Below, piece by piece: positions 7,865-17,817 of a stretch of DNA of 51,868 nt (position 1 is its first letter; every line of letters begins with the position of its first letter). The notes under the pieces are model-generated. The model saw only the letters and a list, made by a program, of their open reading frames with translations, ran no database searches and had not been told where the DNA came from. Origin of the DNA: CAXBPY01 sp003455275. GTDB taxonomy: Bacteria; Bacteroidota; Bacteroidia; Chitinophagales; UBA10324. Position numbers and translations under genes: made by a program. The stretch covers positions 1-51,868 of the forward strand of contig CAXBPY010000019.1 in assembly GCA_963977675.1 (NCBI GenBank), given 5' to 3'.

Positions 7865-9370
7865 TCAATCAACTTTATCGTGTCCGTGAAGGAATGCGTT
7901 GTTCTTTTTCAAATCATATTTTCCATCCGGAGTTTCTCCAAGATAAAAAGTGCTGATGTTTGATTCAGAGCTGTGCGGAGTATCCTTCAGGTTCATGTTC
8001 CTTCTTTTATATGCAGGTTCTTTTTCCAAATCACCTGTCGATTCAGTTGATTGGTGTGAACTCATGCTGCGCAGCTTTTCAATGCGGCGGCGATTCTCTT
8101 CTGCATTCAGGTCATTCATGTTTTTTACTTCATGAATTTCTGACTTCGGTTCTTTTTCAATTAATCGGAATTGCTCTTCCAGGTTTTCTGAAGAAGCCAT
8201 TGCGGGTTCATTCAGATTTTCTGCAGAAGGATTTTCGGGAGCAAGCTCAAATACAATTTCTTTTTCTGATTCTTCAACTGCTGCAGGAGGCATTTGTTCA
8301 GGTTTGTTGATCTCAATTATTGCTCCGTCAGAATTGTATTGCACCTCATTTTTGTCTTCAAGAGGAAGCGTGGTTTTTTTCTGAGCAGGTGCATTCTTGA
8401 AAAATCCTTTTGATTCAAAACCTGTTGCGATTACGGTCACAGCAATCTTGTTACCGAGAGAAGGATTGTTGCAATTTCCCCAAATGATATTGGTATCAAA
8501 TCCTGCCTGAGTTTGTATGTAATCTGTAATGCTCGTGATTTCATCGAGTGTCACTTCATCTTCACCACTTGTCACATTCAGCAGAATATTCTTTGCACCT
8601 CGGATGTCATTATCATTCAACAATGGAGAGTTCAGCGCATCTTCTATTGCTTCCTGCGCACGATTCTCTCCTTCACCAATTGATGTTCCCATAATGGCAA
8701 CTCCGCTCTGACGCATAACAGTATTCACATCTTCAAAATCCACATTCACATAACCGGGAACAGTGATGATCTCTGCAATGCTTCTTGCTGCATTAGCCAG
8801 CACACTGTCCGCGTGAGCGAACGCTGCGCTCAGTTTCAGGTTACCATACACTTCGCGCATTTTATCATTGCTGATCACCAGCAGCGTGTCAACATATTTC
8901 TGTAACTCACTGATTCCTTCATTTGCCTGAGCAATACGGCGTGGGCCTTCTGCAAGGAATGGTGTGGTCACCAATCCCACAGTGAGAATTCCTTTTTCGC
9001 GCGCTGCTTTTGCAATCACAGGTGCGCCGCCTGTACCGGTTCCTTTTCCCATACCTGCAGTAATGAAAATCATTTTGGTTCCGTCTTCGAGAACGGTCAT
9101 GATTTCATCGAGTGCTTCTATGGTGCTGCGCTTTCCAACTTCAGGATTCATTCCGGCGCCGCGTCCCTGCGAAATGCTTTGACCGAGCTGAATCTTGAAA
9201 GGAACAGGACTCATGTCGAGCGCCTGCTGATCGGTATTGCAAATCACAAAATCTACTCCCACAATTCCCTGGCGATACATATGATTCACAGCGTTTCCGC
9301 CACCACCTCCAACACCAACTACTTTGATGATGGATGATTTTTCGTTTGGAATATCAAATTGAATACTCAT
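7865..9370 (-). CDS. ftsZ: Cell division protein FtsZ
   Basis: 501-residue tubulin homologue that polymerises into the division ring with GTP. The GTPase domain shows GVGGGGGNAV (residues 19-28), the T3 region, the tubulin signature region 'AGMGKGTGTGG' (105-115) and the T7 catalytic loop 'VNVDFEDV'. One signature residue is odd: Lys109 sits where the family has Gly. After the globular domain (about residue 320) comes an acidic, low-complexity linker of about 150 residues, longer than in E. coli (383 residues in total), and a short terminal peptide. Last gene of ftsQ-ftsA-ftsZ, 21 nt after ftsA, followed by a long inverted repeat and a terminator. Confidence 0.98.
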   Translation of the reverse strand: MSIQFDIPNEKSSIIKVVGVGGGGGNAVNHMYRQGIVGVDFVICNTDQQALDMSPVPFKIQLGQSISQGRGAGMNPEVGKRSTIEALDEIMTVLEDGTKMIFITAGMGKGTGTGGAPVIAKAAREKGILTVGLVTTPFLAEGPRRIAQANEGISELQKYVDTLLVISNDKMREVYGNLKLSAAFAHADSVLANAARSIAEIITVPGYVNVDFEDVNTVMRQSGVAIMGTSIGEGENRAQEAIEDALNSPLLNDNDIRGAKNILLNVTSGEDEVTLDEITSITDYIQTQAGFDTNIIWGNCNNPSLGNKIAVTVIATGFESKGFFKNAPAQKKTTLPLEDKNEVQYNSDGAIIEINKPEQMPPAAVEESEKEIVFELAPENPSAENLNEPAMASSENLEEQFRLIEKEPKSEIHEVKNMNDLNAEENRRRIEKLRSMSSHQSTESTGDLEKEPAYKRRNMNLKDTPHSSESNISTFYLGETPDGKYDLKKNNAFLHGHDKVD

Positions 9371-9391
9371 TGTAATTTGGGTTTTGTTGTT

Positions 9392-10774
9392 TTAGTTTTT
9401 GGTTGTGAATTCTTCATCAATATCATCTGCGAATGTGTCCTTGATGCCCTTCCAGATTCCATTGAAAATGCTCTTGCGCTCTTTTTTATTTTCTACCGGC
9501 TGCTCTTCATTCTCTTCCTCTTTTGCAACTTCCACTTCTTCCTTTACCTGTGGCTGCTGTGTCAGCAATGCTGCTTTTCTTTTGGCAAGGTCAGCCATCT
9601 GCTCTTTCTCTTTCATTTCAAAATCTTCTATTCCCTTTAAGATAAGTCCCACACAAGTGCTGTACATCGGGTGTTTCAGCTTATCAATTTTCACCGGAGC
9701 AAGATGTTCTGTTGGCAATCCTATCCGTGCATCCATTCCTGTTTTGAACTGAACTAATTGAACAAGGTGTTTCAGATAAGAACCACCACCGGTCAATACA
9801 ACTCCGCCAATCAATTTGTGTTTGAAAGTTGAAGAAAGAATTTCTGCATCGAGCATTTCAATCACTTCTTCCATGCGCGCTTGTATGATGCGCGAAAGAT
9901 TGCGAACAGAAATTTCTCTCGGTTCTCTTCCGCGCAAGCCCGGAATACTTACCACCTGATTTTCCTGAGTTTCCTGTTCAAGTGCAGAACCAAAGCGAAC
10001 TTTCAAAAGCTCAGCGTGCGCTCTCATTACCTGGCAACCTTCCTTAATATCTTCTGTGATTATGTTTCCTCCGAAAGGAACCACAGCCGTATGACGAATA
10101 ATTTCATTATGGAAAATTGCTATGTCAGAAGTTCCGCCGCCAATATCAATGAGCGCAACTCCCGCTTCTTTTTCTTCATCGCTTAGCACTGCCGCAGAAG
10201 ATGCGTGTGGTTCTAAAAACATTTCTACCAATTCTAATCCTGCTTTCTCAACGCACTTGCGGATATTCTGAATAGCGCTAACCTGGCCGGTGATAATGTG
10301 AAAGTCCGCTTCGAGTTTCGCCCCGCACATTCCGATGGGCTCAGTGATCCCAGTTTCATTATCTACAATAAACTCTTGCGGCAATACATCTATTATGCGA
10401 TCGCCTGCAGGTACTGCAAGGCGGCGCATGTCCACTATCATTTGTTTAACATCTGCCTCAGTAATTTCTGTTTCAGAATAACCGCGCATCATTTGTCCGC
10501 GATGTTGCATACTGCGGATGTGTTGCCCAGCAATTCCGACATACACATATTTAATTTCAACTCCGCTGCTATCCTCGGCTTCTTTCACTGCCTTCTTAAT
10601 AGCGTCTACTGTTTTGTCAATGTTGGCGACCACACCGCGCATTACGCCCAGTGAGTCTGCTTTTCCTTCTCCAACAATTTCAATTTTTCCGTGTTCGTTT
10701 TTTCTTCCAACAAGAACACAAATTTTTGTTGTGCCTATGTCGAGTCCTACAATGAAGTCCTGTGTGCTTATCAT
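9392..10774 (-). CDS. ftsA: Cell division protein FtsA
   Basis: 460-residue actin-like ATPase that ties FtsZ filaments to the inner membrane. Actin-fold phosphate loops are seen: 'GLDIGTTKI' (residues 10-18), 'LIDIGGGTSDIAIF' and 'GVVLTGGGSYL'. A charged, Glu/Lys-rich spacer is followed by a short amphipathic helix near the C terminus ('KSIFNGIWKGIKDTF'), which matches the known membrane-targeting sequence. Lies 9 nt after ftsQ and 21 nt before ftsZ, so the three are surely one operon. Somewhat longer than E. coli FtsA (420). Confidence 0.98.
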   Translation of the reverse strand: MISTQDFIVGLDIGTTKICVLVGRKNEHGKIEIVGEGKADSLGVMRGVVANIDKTVDAIKKAVKEAEDSSGVEIKYVYVGIAGQHIRSMQHRGQMMRGYSETEITEADVKQMIVDMRRLAVPAGDRIIDVLPQEFIVDNETGITEPIGMCGAKLEADFHIITGQVSAIQNIRKCVEKAGLELVEMFLEPHASSAAVLSDEEKEAGVALIDIGGGTSDIAIFHNEIIRHTAVVPFGGNIITEDIKEGCQVMRAHAELLKVRFGSALEQETQENQVVSIPGLRGREPREISVRNLSRIIQARMEEVIEMLDAEILSSTFKHKLIGGVVLTGGGSYLKHLVQLVQFKTGMDARIGLPTEHLAPVKIDKLKHPMYSTCVGLILKGIEDFEMKEKEQMADLAKRKAALLTQQPQVKEEVEVAKEEENEEQPVENKKERKSIFNGIWKGIKDTFADDIDEEFTTKN

Positions 10775-10783
10775 GTTTTGGTA

Positions 10784-11641
10784 TTAATGGTTAGTTTGTT
10801 TTGTAGTATCAGTAGATGAAACCGGAACCGTTACTATCACCGGCGGCGCGTAAGGTTTCACATCATTTCTTGTAGCAAAAACCTGGTTAGCATATTTTAG
10901 ATTGATGACACTGTATTGCTGCCAACCAACCTTACTTAGCCCTTCGCGATAAAATATTTTCAGCTTCTCTGTTTTTTCAGAAAGGTTTTTTTCATCACCA
11001 AGAAGAATATTGTGATTGCCAACTTTGGGAATCAATTCGAATTCTCCTTCATTGGTCACATTGATCTGTTCAATCAGTGCATTAAGAAAACTATCGGTGC
11101 AGATGAAGGATGCAATCTGAAATAATTTGCTGGTGTTGACTGCATCCGATGTGTCTTCACTTATTCCCGAGTCAGAAATATTACCTGTAGCGACCACCAC
11201 CCTCGCTGTGAATTTATCAGAGAGCGGAAGTTTCTTTCCTGATTTGTCGAGATAAAATCCAACTCCGTATTTGTTGATGATTCGCAAAACAGGAACGCGT
11301 TGAAGAATTTCAACATTCACTTCACCATCCGGTGAAAGTTTTATTTCCGCATTCTCACAATAGGAATTGTTTTCAATTATTTTTTCAAGGCGATTGTAAT
11401 CGAGGTCGCCACTTGTTTTTCCAACATCATAATTATTATCCTGAATGATTTGCTTCACATCATTTTCATTCAGAAAAAACATTCCGTTGTCGGTGCTGAT
11501 GTGAATGCGATAATCTGTGAGCGAAATATTTTGCTGGTGATGAATGGCCATCGCTGAGAAAATAAGGAACGACAAACCGAGGATGCCATATCCAGCCACC
11601 TTCATTATTTGTCTGATTTTTTTTCTCTTCCTGTTTTTCAC
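10784..11641 (-). CDS. ftsQ: Cell division protein FtsQ/DivIB-like
   Basis: About 285 residues. A basic N-terminal stretch (KNRKRKKIRQ) precedes one membrane helix (VAGYGILGLSFLIFSAMAI), then a periplasmic part with a POTRA-like start ('ITDYRIHIS...LNENDVKQII') and the beta domain. FtsQ recruits later divisome proteins; the position directly before ftsA supports the call even though the sequence is divergent. The start is uncertain: GTG 11641 is chosen because it precedes the basic stretch; TTG 11695 and ATG 11605 are alternatives. murC, usually just upstream in this phylum, is absent; a divergent TPR gene is there instead. Confidence 0.85.
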   Translation of the reverse strand: MKNRKRKKIRQIMKVAGYGILGLSFLIFSAMAIHHQQNISLTDYRIHISTDNGMFFLNENDVKQIIQDNNYDVGKTSGDLDYNRLEKIIENNSYCENAEIKLSPDGEVNVEILQRVPVLRIINKYGVGFYLDKSGKKLPLSDKFTARVVVATGNISDSGISEDTSDAVNTSKLFQIASFICTDSFLNALIEQINVTNEGEFELIPKVGNHNILLGDEKNLSEKTEKLKIFYREGLSKVGWQQYSVINLKYANQVFATRNDVKPYAPPVIVTVPVSSTDTTKQTNH

Positions 11642-11846
11642 GCGGACTAAAATATTTGGAGCAATAGCGGAGAATTTGAATTGTATTGCACACAAATTTT
11701 TTCAGCGTTGAATTTTTTAGCCACTCATCATAAAAAAAATTGTTCTTCGCTTACGAACTGCATACTAAACACAAAAACTTTTTCTGTTGAAATACTAAAC
11801 AGTTCATCGCAACCGTTAGAGTCATATTCGCTTCCACCTAAAAAAC

Positions 11847-14800
11847 ATGCAGAAAAGAAATTTGATTGTTGCGTTGCTGATGCTATGCACTCTTGGTGCA
11901 GCAGCTCAGAAAACCGCATCAGGAAATGATCCTGAAGGAGATTATAAAAAAGGAATAGAATTATTCGAACAGAAAAAATTCGGAGCTGCGAAAAATAGAT
12001 TTGAAGAGATCATCAATTTGTATGCGCACCGCACCGATGCTCCACAAAATGTGTTGATGAATTCATCCTACTACCGCGCCTTGTGCAGCAAAGAATTATT
12101 TCAGCCGGAAGCAGAACAATATTTCCTGAACTTACTTGCAGACTACGGAGAAAATCCAACCACGCGTTTGGCATATTATCATCTTGGAGATATTTATTAC
12201 AACAACAAAAAATATGATAAGGCTCTTGCTTATTACAAGCAAGTTGACATTTATGATTTGAGCGCCAATGATGCTAATGAATTTCGTTTTAAGATGGCGT
12301 ATAGTTATTTCTATAAACAAAAGTTTACAGAAGCGCTGCCGTTGTTTGAACAAGTGAAGTCAGTGAAGAATGAGTATTACTATCCTGCAAACTATTATTA
12401 TGGCTACATCTGCTATACTCAAAAAAATTATGATGAAGCAATGAATAGCTTCAACTTAATCAAAGAGAGTAAACTCTATTCACCCATTGTTCCTTACTAT
12501 ATATCACAAATAAATTTTCTTGAAGGCAAATATGATGAAGTGTTGCTCTATGCTGTTCCACTTTTAGACAGAACAGATTTGAAATACACGAATGAGATCC
12601 GTCAACTCATTGGAAAATCATATTTCAACACTGGTGAATTTTCTACCGCGCTTCCTTATTTGAAAGAGTATTACAATAAAAGTTCGCAAAACCTGAAAAG
12701 CGATGTGTACCAGATTGCCTACTGTGAATACAAAACAAAAAGATATGATGAAGCAATCGTTCATTTTCTCACGCTTACCGGATTGAAAGATTCGCTCGGG
12801 CAAAACAGTTTGTACCTGCTTGCTGATTGTTATTTAAAGAAGAATAAGAAAAGTGATGCGCGCAACGCATTGCAGGAAGCATCGAAGCTCGATTATGATT
12901 TTGCAGTAAAGGAAAACGCTGCTTACAACTTTGCACAGCTTTCTGCTGAACTTGGTTTTCAGGATGTGGCAGTAAAAGCGTTCCAGGCTTTTGTAAATGA
13001 TTATCCAAAGAGCAAATTCAACAGTGATGCGAAAGAGAATCTTGTTTTACTTCTTGCAGCGACAAACAATTACAAGGAAGCGCTTGACATTATTCGCGGG
13101 TTGGATGGATTGAGTCCTTCGATTCGAAAATCATATCAGCGCATTGCTTTCAACCGCGCGGTAGAGTTGCTTGCAAACAAGCAAAATGATGAGGCCGCAA
13201 AAACATTTGATGAATCATTGAAGAATCCGATTGACCACACCATCGAAGAAGATTGTTATTTCTGGAAAGGTGAACTGGCAACAGATGCCAAGGATTACAA
13301 AGCAGCTGCTGCGAATTACTCAAAGTATATAGAGTTGCAAAAAACAAATGGCACCGGTAAATCAAATGCGAATTTGTTGCTCGCTTATTATGGCGTGGGC
13401 TACTCTTACCTGAAACAAGAAAATTATTCATTGGCGAAATCAAATTTCTCCAATGCAAAAAATGAACTGAAGAGCAGTTCAACGCTTGATAAATCTTCAT
13501 TGAACAAAGTCACCAATGATTTATACCTGCGCAGTGGTGACTGTAATTTCATTCTAAAAGATTATGATGCCGCGAATTCAGATTTTCAAACTGTGCTGAA
13601 TAACCAAACCGGTAATGAAGATTATGCATTGTTCCAATTAGGTATGATTGCAGGCTTGCAGGGTAAACCTGAAGAGAAAATAAAAATGCTCACGCGAGTT
13701 AACAATGAAATGGCGTTCAGCATTTATCTCGACGATGCGCTTTATGAAACTGCTAACACTTATTTTCAATTAGCCGATTATGACAATGCAATTCTCACCT
13801 TCAACCGTGTGATCAATGATTTCCCAAACAGCTCTTATCAGAAGAAAGCTCATCTGAAACTCGGACTGATTTATTTCAACACAAACAAAATGGAGAATGC
13901 CACATCAGAGTTTGAGTTTGTTGCCGTGAATTTTCCAAAGACACAGGAAAGTGCTGAAGCGATGAAACAAGCGCAGCAGGTATTCATTACACAAGGTGAT
14001 GCAGATGGATATAAGAACTGGCTTCAGAAAATTCCCGGAGGAAAAATGACAGTTGCCGGTGAAGACTCACTCATTTATCTGGCTGCTGAACAAAATTTTT
14101 TCAATTCAAATAATGATAAAGCACTCCAGGGTTTTACCGATTACCTCAACACATCGCCCAATGGTCCATTCGCAACCAATGCACATTACTACCGCGCTGA
14201 ATGTCTTTTTCTGAATAAAGATTATATACACGCTCTCGATGATTACAATTTCGTTGCAACTAAACCGGCAAGCAATTTCAAAGAGCGTGCTCTCTTGCAG
14301 GCAGCCCGTATAAATTTTACAGTGACACTTGATTACAAGTCTGCGTACGATCAGTATCTGGAATTAAGCCAGGGAGCAGAATATAAAGAAAATGCTGCTG
14401 AAGCGCTGAAAGGAATGATGTATTGCGCAGATAAAATGAATAACGATGTAAAGACAAATGATGCAGCAGAAAAAATTCTTTCGAATCCATCATCAACTGT
14501 AGAGGATATGAACGAAGCAAGATATTATTCAGCGAAAGTGGCAATGAAGAATAAGGATTACACAAAGGCCGAAGATCTTTTTAATAAGTTGTCGAAAAAT
14601 AATGATTCCGAAAAAGGAGCAGAAGCCATGTATTCAATTGGTAAAATTTATTTCGAACAAAATTTACTGGATAAAGCAGAGCAGCAGTGCTATAAAGTAA
14701 TTGATCAGAAACCCTCTTACAATTACTGGATCGGAAAAAGTTATTTGTTGCTTGCAGATATTTTTTATGCGCAGGATGATTTGTTTAATTCAAAGGCAAC

Positions 14801-14960
14801 CCTGCAAAGCATAGTTGACAATTACAAAACTGATGACGATGTACTGAGTGAAGCAAAACAGAAACTGAATACTGTGACGGATAAGGAGAACTCACAATCA
14901 AAACTGCTGCAGGATTCAACACAGAATTCATTTCAGATGGATACGCTTGAGCAACGGTGA
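11847..14960 (+). CDS. Large exported tetratricopeptide-repeat protein
   Basis: 1037 residues with a cleavable signal peptide (MQKRNLIVALLMLCTLGAAAQ) and no lipobox, so a soluble periplasmic protein is likely. It is made almost wholly of TPR helices, e.g. 'GDYKKGIELFEQKKFGAAKNRF' broken as usual into helix pairs, 'YYHLGDIYYNNKKYDKALAYY', 'AYSYFYKQKFTEALPLF', and on to residue 990. TPR arrays bind other proteins. It is followed after 89 nt by an outer-membrane barrel gene, so a joint envelope role is inferred, perhaps in assembly or peptidoglycan contact. No enzymatic motif. Divergent from ftsQ, sharing about 200 bp of upstream DNA. Confidence 0.85.
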   Translation: MQKRNLIVALLMLCTLGAAAQKTASGNDPEGDYKKGIELFEQKKFGAAKNRFEEIINLYAHRTDAPQNVLMNSSYYRALCSKELFQPEAEQYFLNLLADYGENPTTRLAYYHLGDIYYNNKKYDKALAYYKQVDIYDLSANDANEFRFKMAYSYFYKQKFTEALPLFEQVKSVKNEYYYPANYYYGYICYTQKNYDEAMNSFNLIKESKLYSPIVPYYISQINFLEGKYDEVLLYAVPLLDRTDLKYTNEIRQLIGKSYFNTGEFSTALPYLKEYYNKSSQNLKSDVYQIAYCEYKTKRYDEAIVHFLTLTGLKDSLGQNSLYLLADCYLKKNKKSDARNALQEASKLDYDFAVKENAAYNFAQLSAELGFQDVAVKAFQAFVNDYPKSKFNSDAKENLVLLLAATNNYKEALDIIRGLDGLSPSIRKSYQRIAFNRAVELLANKQNDEAAKTFDESLKNPIDHTIEEDCYFWKGELATDAKDYKAAAANYSKYIELQKTNGTGKSNANLLLAYYGVGYSYLKQENYSLAKSNFSNAKNELKSSSTLDKSSLNKVTNDLYLRSGDCNFILKDYDAANSDFQTVLNNQTGNEDYALFQLGMIAGLQGKPEEKIKMLTRVNNEMAFSIYLDDALYETANTYFQLADYDNAILTFNRVINDFPNSSYQKKAHLKLGLIYFNTNKMENATSEFEFVAVNFPKTQESAEAMKQAQQVFITQGDADGYKNWLQKIPGGKMTVAGEDSLIYLAAEQNFFNSNNDKALQGFTDYLNTSPNGPFATNAHYYRAECLFLNKDYIHALDDYNFVATKPASNFKERALLQAARINFTVTLDYKSAYDQYLELSQGAEYKENAAEALKGMMYCADKMNNDVKTNDAAEKILSNPSSTVEDMNEARYYSAKVAMKNKDYTKAEDLFNKLSKNNDSEKGAEAMYSIGKIYFEQNLLDKAEQQCYKVIDQKPSYNYWIGKSYLLLADIFYAQDDLFNSKATLQSIVDNYKTDDDVLSEAKQKLNTVTDKENSQSKLLQDSTQNSFQMDTLEQR

Positions 14961-15049
14961 TTTGATGATTTATTCTTTAGCTAATAATTGACTTGATGGC
15001 ATTCATTGCTTCGCTGGTGATTTGATAATTTGATAATAAAAAACAACTG

Positions 15050-16660
15050 ATGATAAAGAGATTCATAATTTTTATTTTATTCCTCCCCTCCCTGTGTTTC
15101 GCACAGCATGATTTACCCGGAATGGGCGTAACAGTCGTGAATGATTACAAACCTTTGCTGGCAGACGCTGTGAAAGTGGATGTGTCTCCGAAGACAATTC
15201 CGAATGATACTTCAAAATTTTCTCCGAGCTATATCCTTCAGCCACGATTGATGGAACTTCCATTTATTCCTCCTGCTATAAAACCAATTGCAATGACGAA
15301 AGAGATTCCGGATGCGACACAAAACAATTATTTCAAAGCAGGATTCGGAACACAACTCGCTCCACTATTTTCTCTTAACCTGAATACCGGAGTGAGTGAT
15401 AAACGCGATGCAGGCATTTATGCGATGCACAATGGAGGCAGCGGTGCATTGGATTACCAGAAATTTTCTGACAACCTTATTCAAACTCATTTCAAAAAGT
15501 TTTTTAAGAAGAATGCTTTCACAGTTAAAGCCGGATACTCCGGAACTGTCCGTTACTTCTATGGTTATGACCACAACACGATTATGGATTTCACGAAGGA
15601 TGGATTGAAGCAAAGTTTTCAGGATGTGAATGCAGCGATTGATTTCAGCAATACAAAACCAACTTCGAAAGATTGGGATTATGATTTCACAACAGAATAT
15701 TATTACTACTGGAACCGCACCGGCGCGAACGAATGGCACCTTGCTCCAGGACTTTCGCTCGGAAAAACAATCAACAAGATTCATCATGGAAGTGTGATAG
15801 TGGGGGCAGATTTCAATCAATACAATGAAGATTCAGTCAGCTCACTCAACAAAATATTTCATATCAATCCGATGTATGAATTGACCCAGGATAATTGGGG
15901 AGTGAAAGCAGGTTTTGATATTTCTCCTGCTGATTCAATGGTTTATTTTCTTCCGAAGGTAGAAGCGCACTACAATCTCATTGGAGAATATGTTGTTCCG
16001 TTTGCAGGAATCAACGGAGAAATCAATCGCAACAATTTGAAAACACTCACATCAGTGAATCCATTTTTGAATCGCAATCAGCCGATTTCTTATTCGAAGA
16101 TTATTGATTTCCACGGAGGGCTGAAAGGAAGCGCAGGAAATCATTTTTCTTTTTTACTGAAAGTTGCCGATGAATTGGTTGATCATCTCGCCACTTACAA
16201 TCCTGATTCGAATGATGTAACAAAGTATGATGTCAATTTGCAGGAAGATGCGAATGTGCTAAATCTTCATGGCGAAATTGGATACAAGGAAGCAGAGCGG
16301 TTGAACATCACACTCAATGCAGATTACTATTCATACACACTTGACTTCGGAAATCCTGCTTATGGTTTGCCTTCTGAAAAAATCACTCTCAAAGCAGAGT
16401 ATAACATTCAGAATAAAATTTTGGTGAGCGCATCTGTTTATCAGCAAGGAAAAACCTTGTATCGACGACTTCCGAACATGACTGAAGACGGAACATTGGG
16501 CGGTTTCATTGATGGTAATCTCGGAGTGATTTACAACTACAAGAAAAATTTCGGAGCATATATTCAGTTCAATAATGTAGGTGCCTCGGCTTATCGCCAG
16601 TGGTATCGCTACCCAACTTATGCCTTTGGATTTTCAGGTGGTTTGATTTTGAAATTCTGA
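15050..16660 (+). CDS. Outer-membrane beta-barrel protein paired with the TPR protein
   Basis: 536 residues. Signal peptide (MIKRFIIFILFLPSLCFAQ), a short Pro-rich periplasmic segment (residues 40-90) and then many alternating hydrophobic/aromatic strands (e.g. 'DFTTEYYYYWNRTG', 'INGEINRNN', 'YASVYQQGKTL'-like turns) ending in a C-terminal Phe ('GFSGGLILKF'), as in outer-membrane barrels. No plug domain of TonB receptors is recognised. It follows the TPR gene on the same strand and is convergent with mrp (12 nt). Function unknown; a channel or assembly partner is possible. Confidence 0.75.
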   Translation: MIKRFIIFILFLPSLCFAQHDLPGMGVTVVNDYKPLLADAVKVDVSPKTIPNDTSKFSPSYILQPRLMELPFIPPAIKPIAMTKEIPDATQNNYFKAGFGTQLAPLFSLNLNTGVSDKRDAGIYAMHNGGSGALDYQKFSDNLIQTHFKKFFKKNAFTVKAGYSGTVRYFYGYDHNTIMDFTKDGLKQSFQDVNAAIDFSNTKPTSKDWDYDFTTEYYYYWNRTGANEWHLAPGLSLGKTINKIHHGSVIVGADFNQYNEDSVSSLNKIFHINPMYELTQDNWGVKAGFDISPADSMVYFLPKVEAHYNLIGEYVVPFAGINGEINRNNLKTLTSVNPFLNRNQPISYSKIIDFHGGLKGSAGNHFSFLLKVADELVDHLATYNPDSNDVTKYDVNLQEDANVLNLHGEIGYKEAERLNITLNADYYSYTLDFGNPAYGLPSEKITLKAEYNIQNKILVSASVYQQGKTLYRRLPNMTEDGTLGGFIDGNLGVIYNYKKNFGAYIQFNNVGASAYRQWYRYPTYAFGFSGGLILKF

Positions 16661-16672
16661 GATTCAGAATTT

Positions 16673-17767
16673 TCATCTAATCATTTCAACAACCTTGCTC
16701 TTCGGAAGATGAGCATTTCGGATGGCTACCTGTCGGGCAACTTCGTTTGCAAGCTCCAGAAATTTTTTCCCTTCAAAAGATTGATCCCTTGTAACAGCTG
16801 GTTGACCTCGATCACCTCCTTCGCGGATACTCTGCACAATGGGTACCTCTCCCAGAAAAGGAACATTATATTCTTCTGCGAGTTTCCTTCCACCTCCTTT
16901 TCCAAAGATGTAATACTTATTATCCGGAAGTTCTTCAGGAGTGAAATATGCCATGTTCTCTACAATGCCGAGGACAGGAACATCAATTGGAGAAATGCTA
17001 AACATTCCGAGCGCCTTTCTTGCATCTGCAAGTGCTACATCCTGCGGTGTGGTAACGATGATCGCGCCTGTGAGTGGAACCAGTTGCACGAGAGTGAGAT
17101 GAATATCGCCTGTTCCAGGTGGCAAGTCAACAATAAGGTAATCGAGTTCGCCCCATTCTGCATCAGTCATGAACTGACGGAGCGCACTTGATACCATGGG
17201 GCCGCGCCATACTACTGCTTGTTGTTCTTCCACAACTAAGCCAATTGAAAGTGCTTTGATATTGTAAGTTTCTATCGGCACCATATAATGCTTCCCTTCA
17301 TGCTCGTGTACCATCGGGCGCATGCCTTTTATGTTCAGCATAATTGGAATACTGGGTCCATAAATATCAGCATCAACTATTCCGACCTTGCTTCCTGATC
17401 TTGATAATCCAAGAGCCAAATTCACAGCAACTGTAGATTTCCCTACACCGCCTTTCCCTGAAGCAACAGCAATAATGTTTTTTACACCGGGCAAAATATT
17501 TTCCCTGTCGCGAAGCGTGGTGACTTTTGCATCCATTATGATGTCAACTTCCGCTTCGGCAGAAACAAGATTCTTAATTGCATCGAAACAGTTTTTGCGA
17601 ATAACTTCCTTGAGCGGGCAGGCCGGTGTGGTCAGTGTAACTGTGAAGGAAATTTTATTTCCATTCACTGAAATGTTACTGACCATTCCGAGTGTAACAA
17701 GGTCTTGTTTCAGATCAGGGTCTTCGACAGTAGAAAGTGCTTTAAGAATTTGTTCCTGTGTAATCAT
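16673..17767 (-). CDS. mrp: Mrp/NBP35 family Fe-S carrier ATPase
   Basis: 364 residues. An N-terminal MIP18/DUF59 domain (residues 1-85) with Cys50 in 'TPACPLKE' is followed by a P-loop ATPase of the ParA/NBP35 type: deviant Walker A GKGGVGKS (104-111), 'DADIYGPSIP', and 'DLPPGTGDIHLTL'. The family loads Fe-S clusters onto client proteins in the cytoplasm. The C-terminal CxxC that holds the bridging cluster in E. coli Mrp is absent; the segment reads 'ENMAYFTPEELPD'. Single gene, ATG 17767; the DUF2007 and GH3 genes lie upstream on the same strand, spaced 36-50 nt apart. Confidence 0.95.
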   Translation of the reverse strand: MITQEQILKALSTVEDPDLKQDLVTLGMVSNISVNGNKISFTVTLTTPACPLKEVIRKNCFDAIKNLVSAEAEVDIIMDAKVTTLRDRENILPGVKNIIAVASGKGGVGKSTVAVNLALGLSRSGSKVGIVDADIYGPSIPIMLNIKGMRPMVHEHEGKHYMVPIETYNIKALSIGLVVEEQQAVVWRGPMVSSALRQFMTDAEWGELDYLIVDLPPGTGDIHLTLVQLVPLTGAIIVTTPQDVALADARKALGMFSISPIDVPVLGIVENMAYFTPEELPDNKYYIFGKGGGRKLAEEYNVPFLGEVPIVQSIREGGDRGQPAVTRDQSFEGKKFLELANEVARQVAIRNAHLPKSKVVEMIR

Positions 17768-17817
17768 GCTGTAAAAAGTTCGCGAACTTATATTAATTGA
17801 ATGGAAATTGTTTTTAT

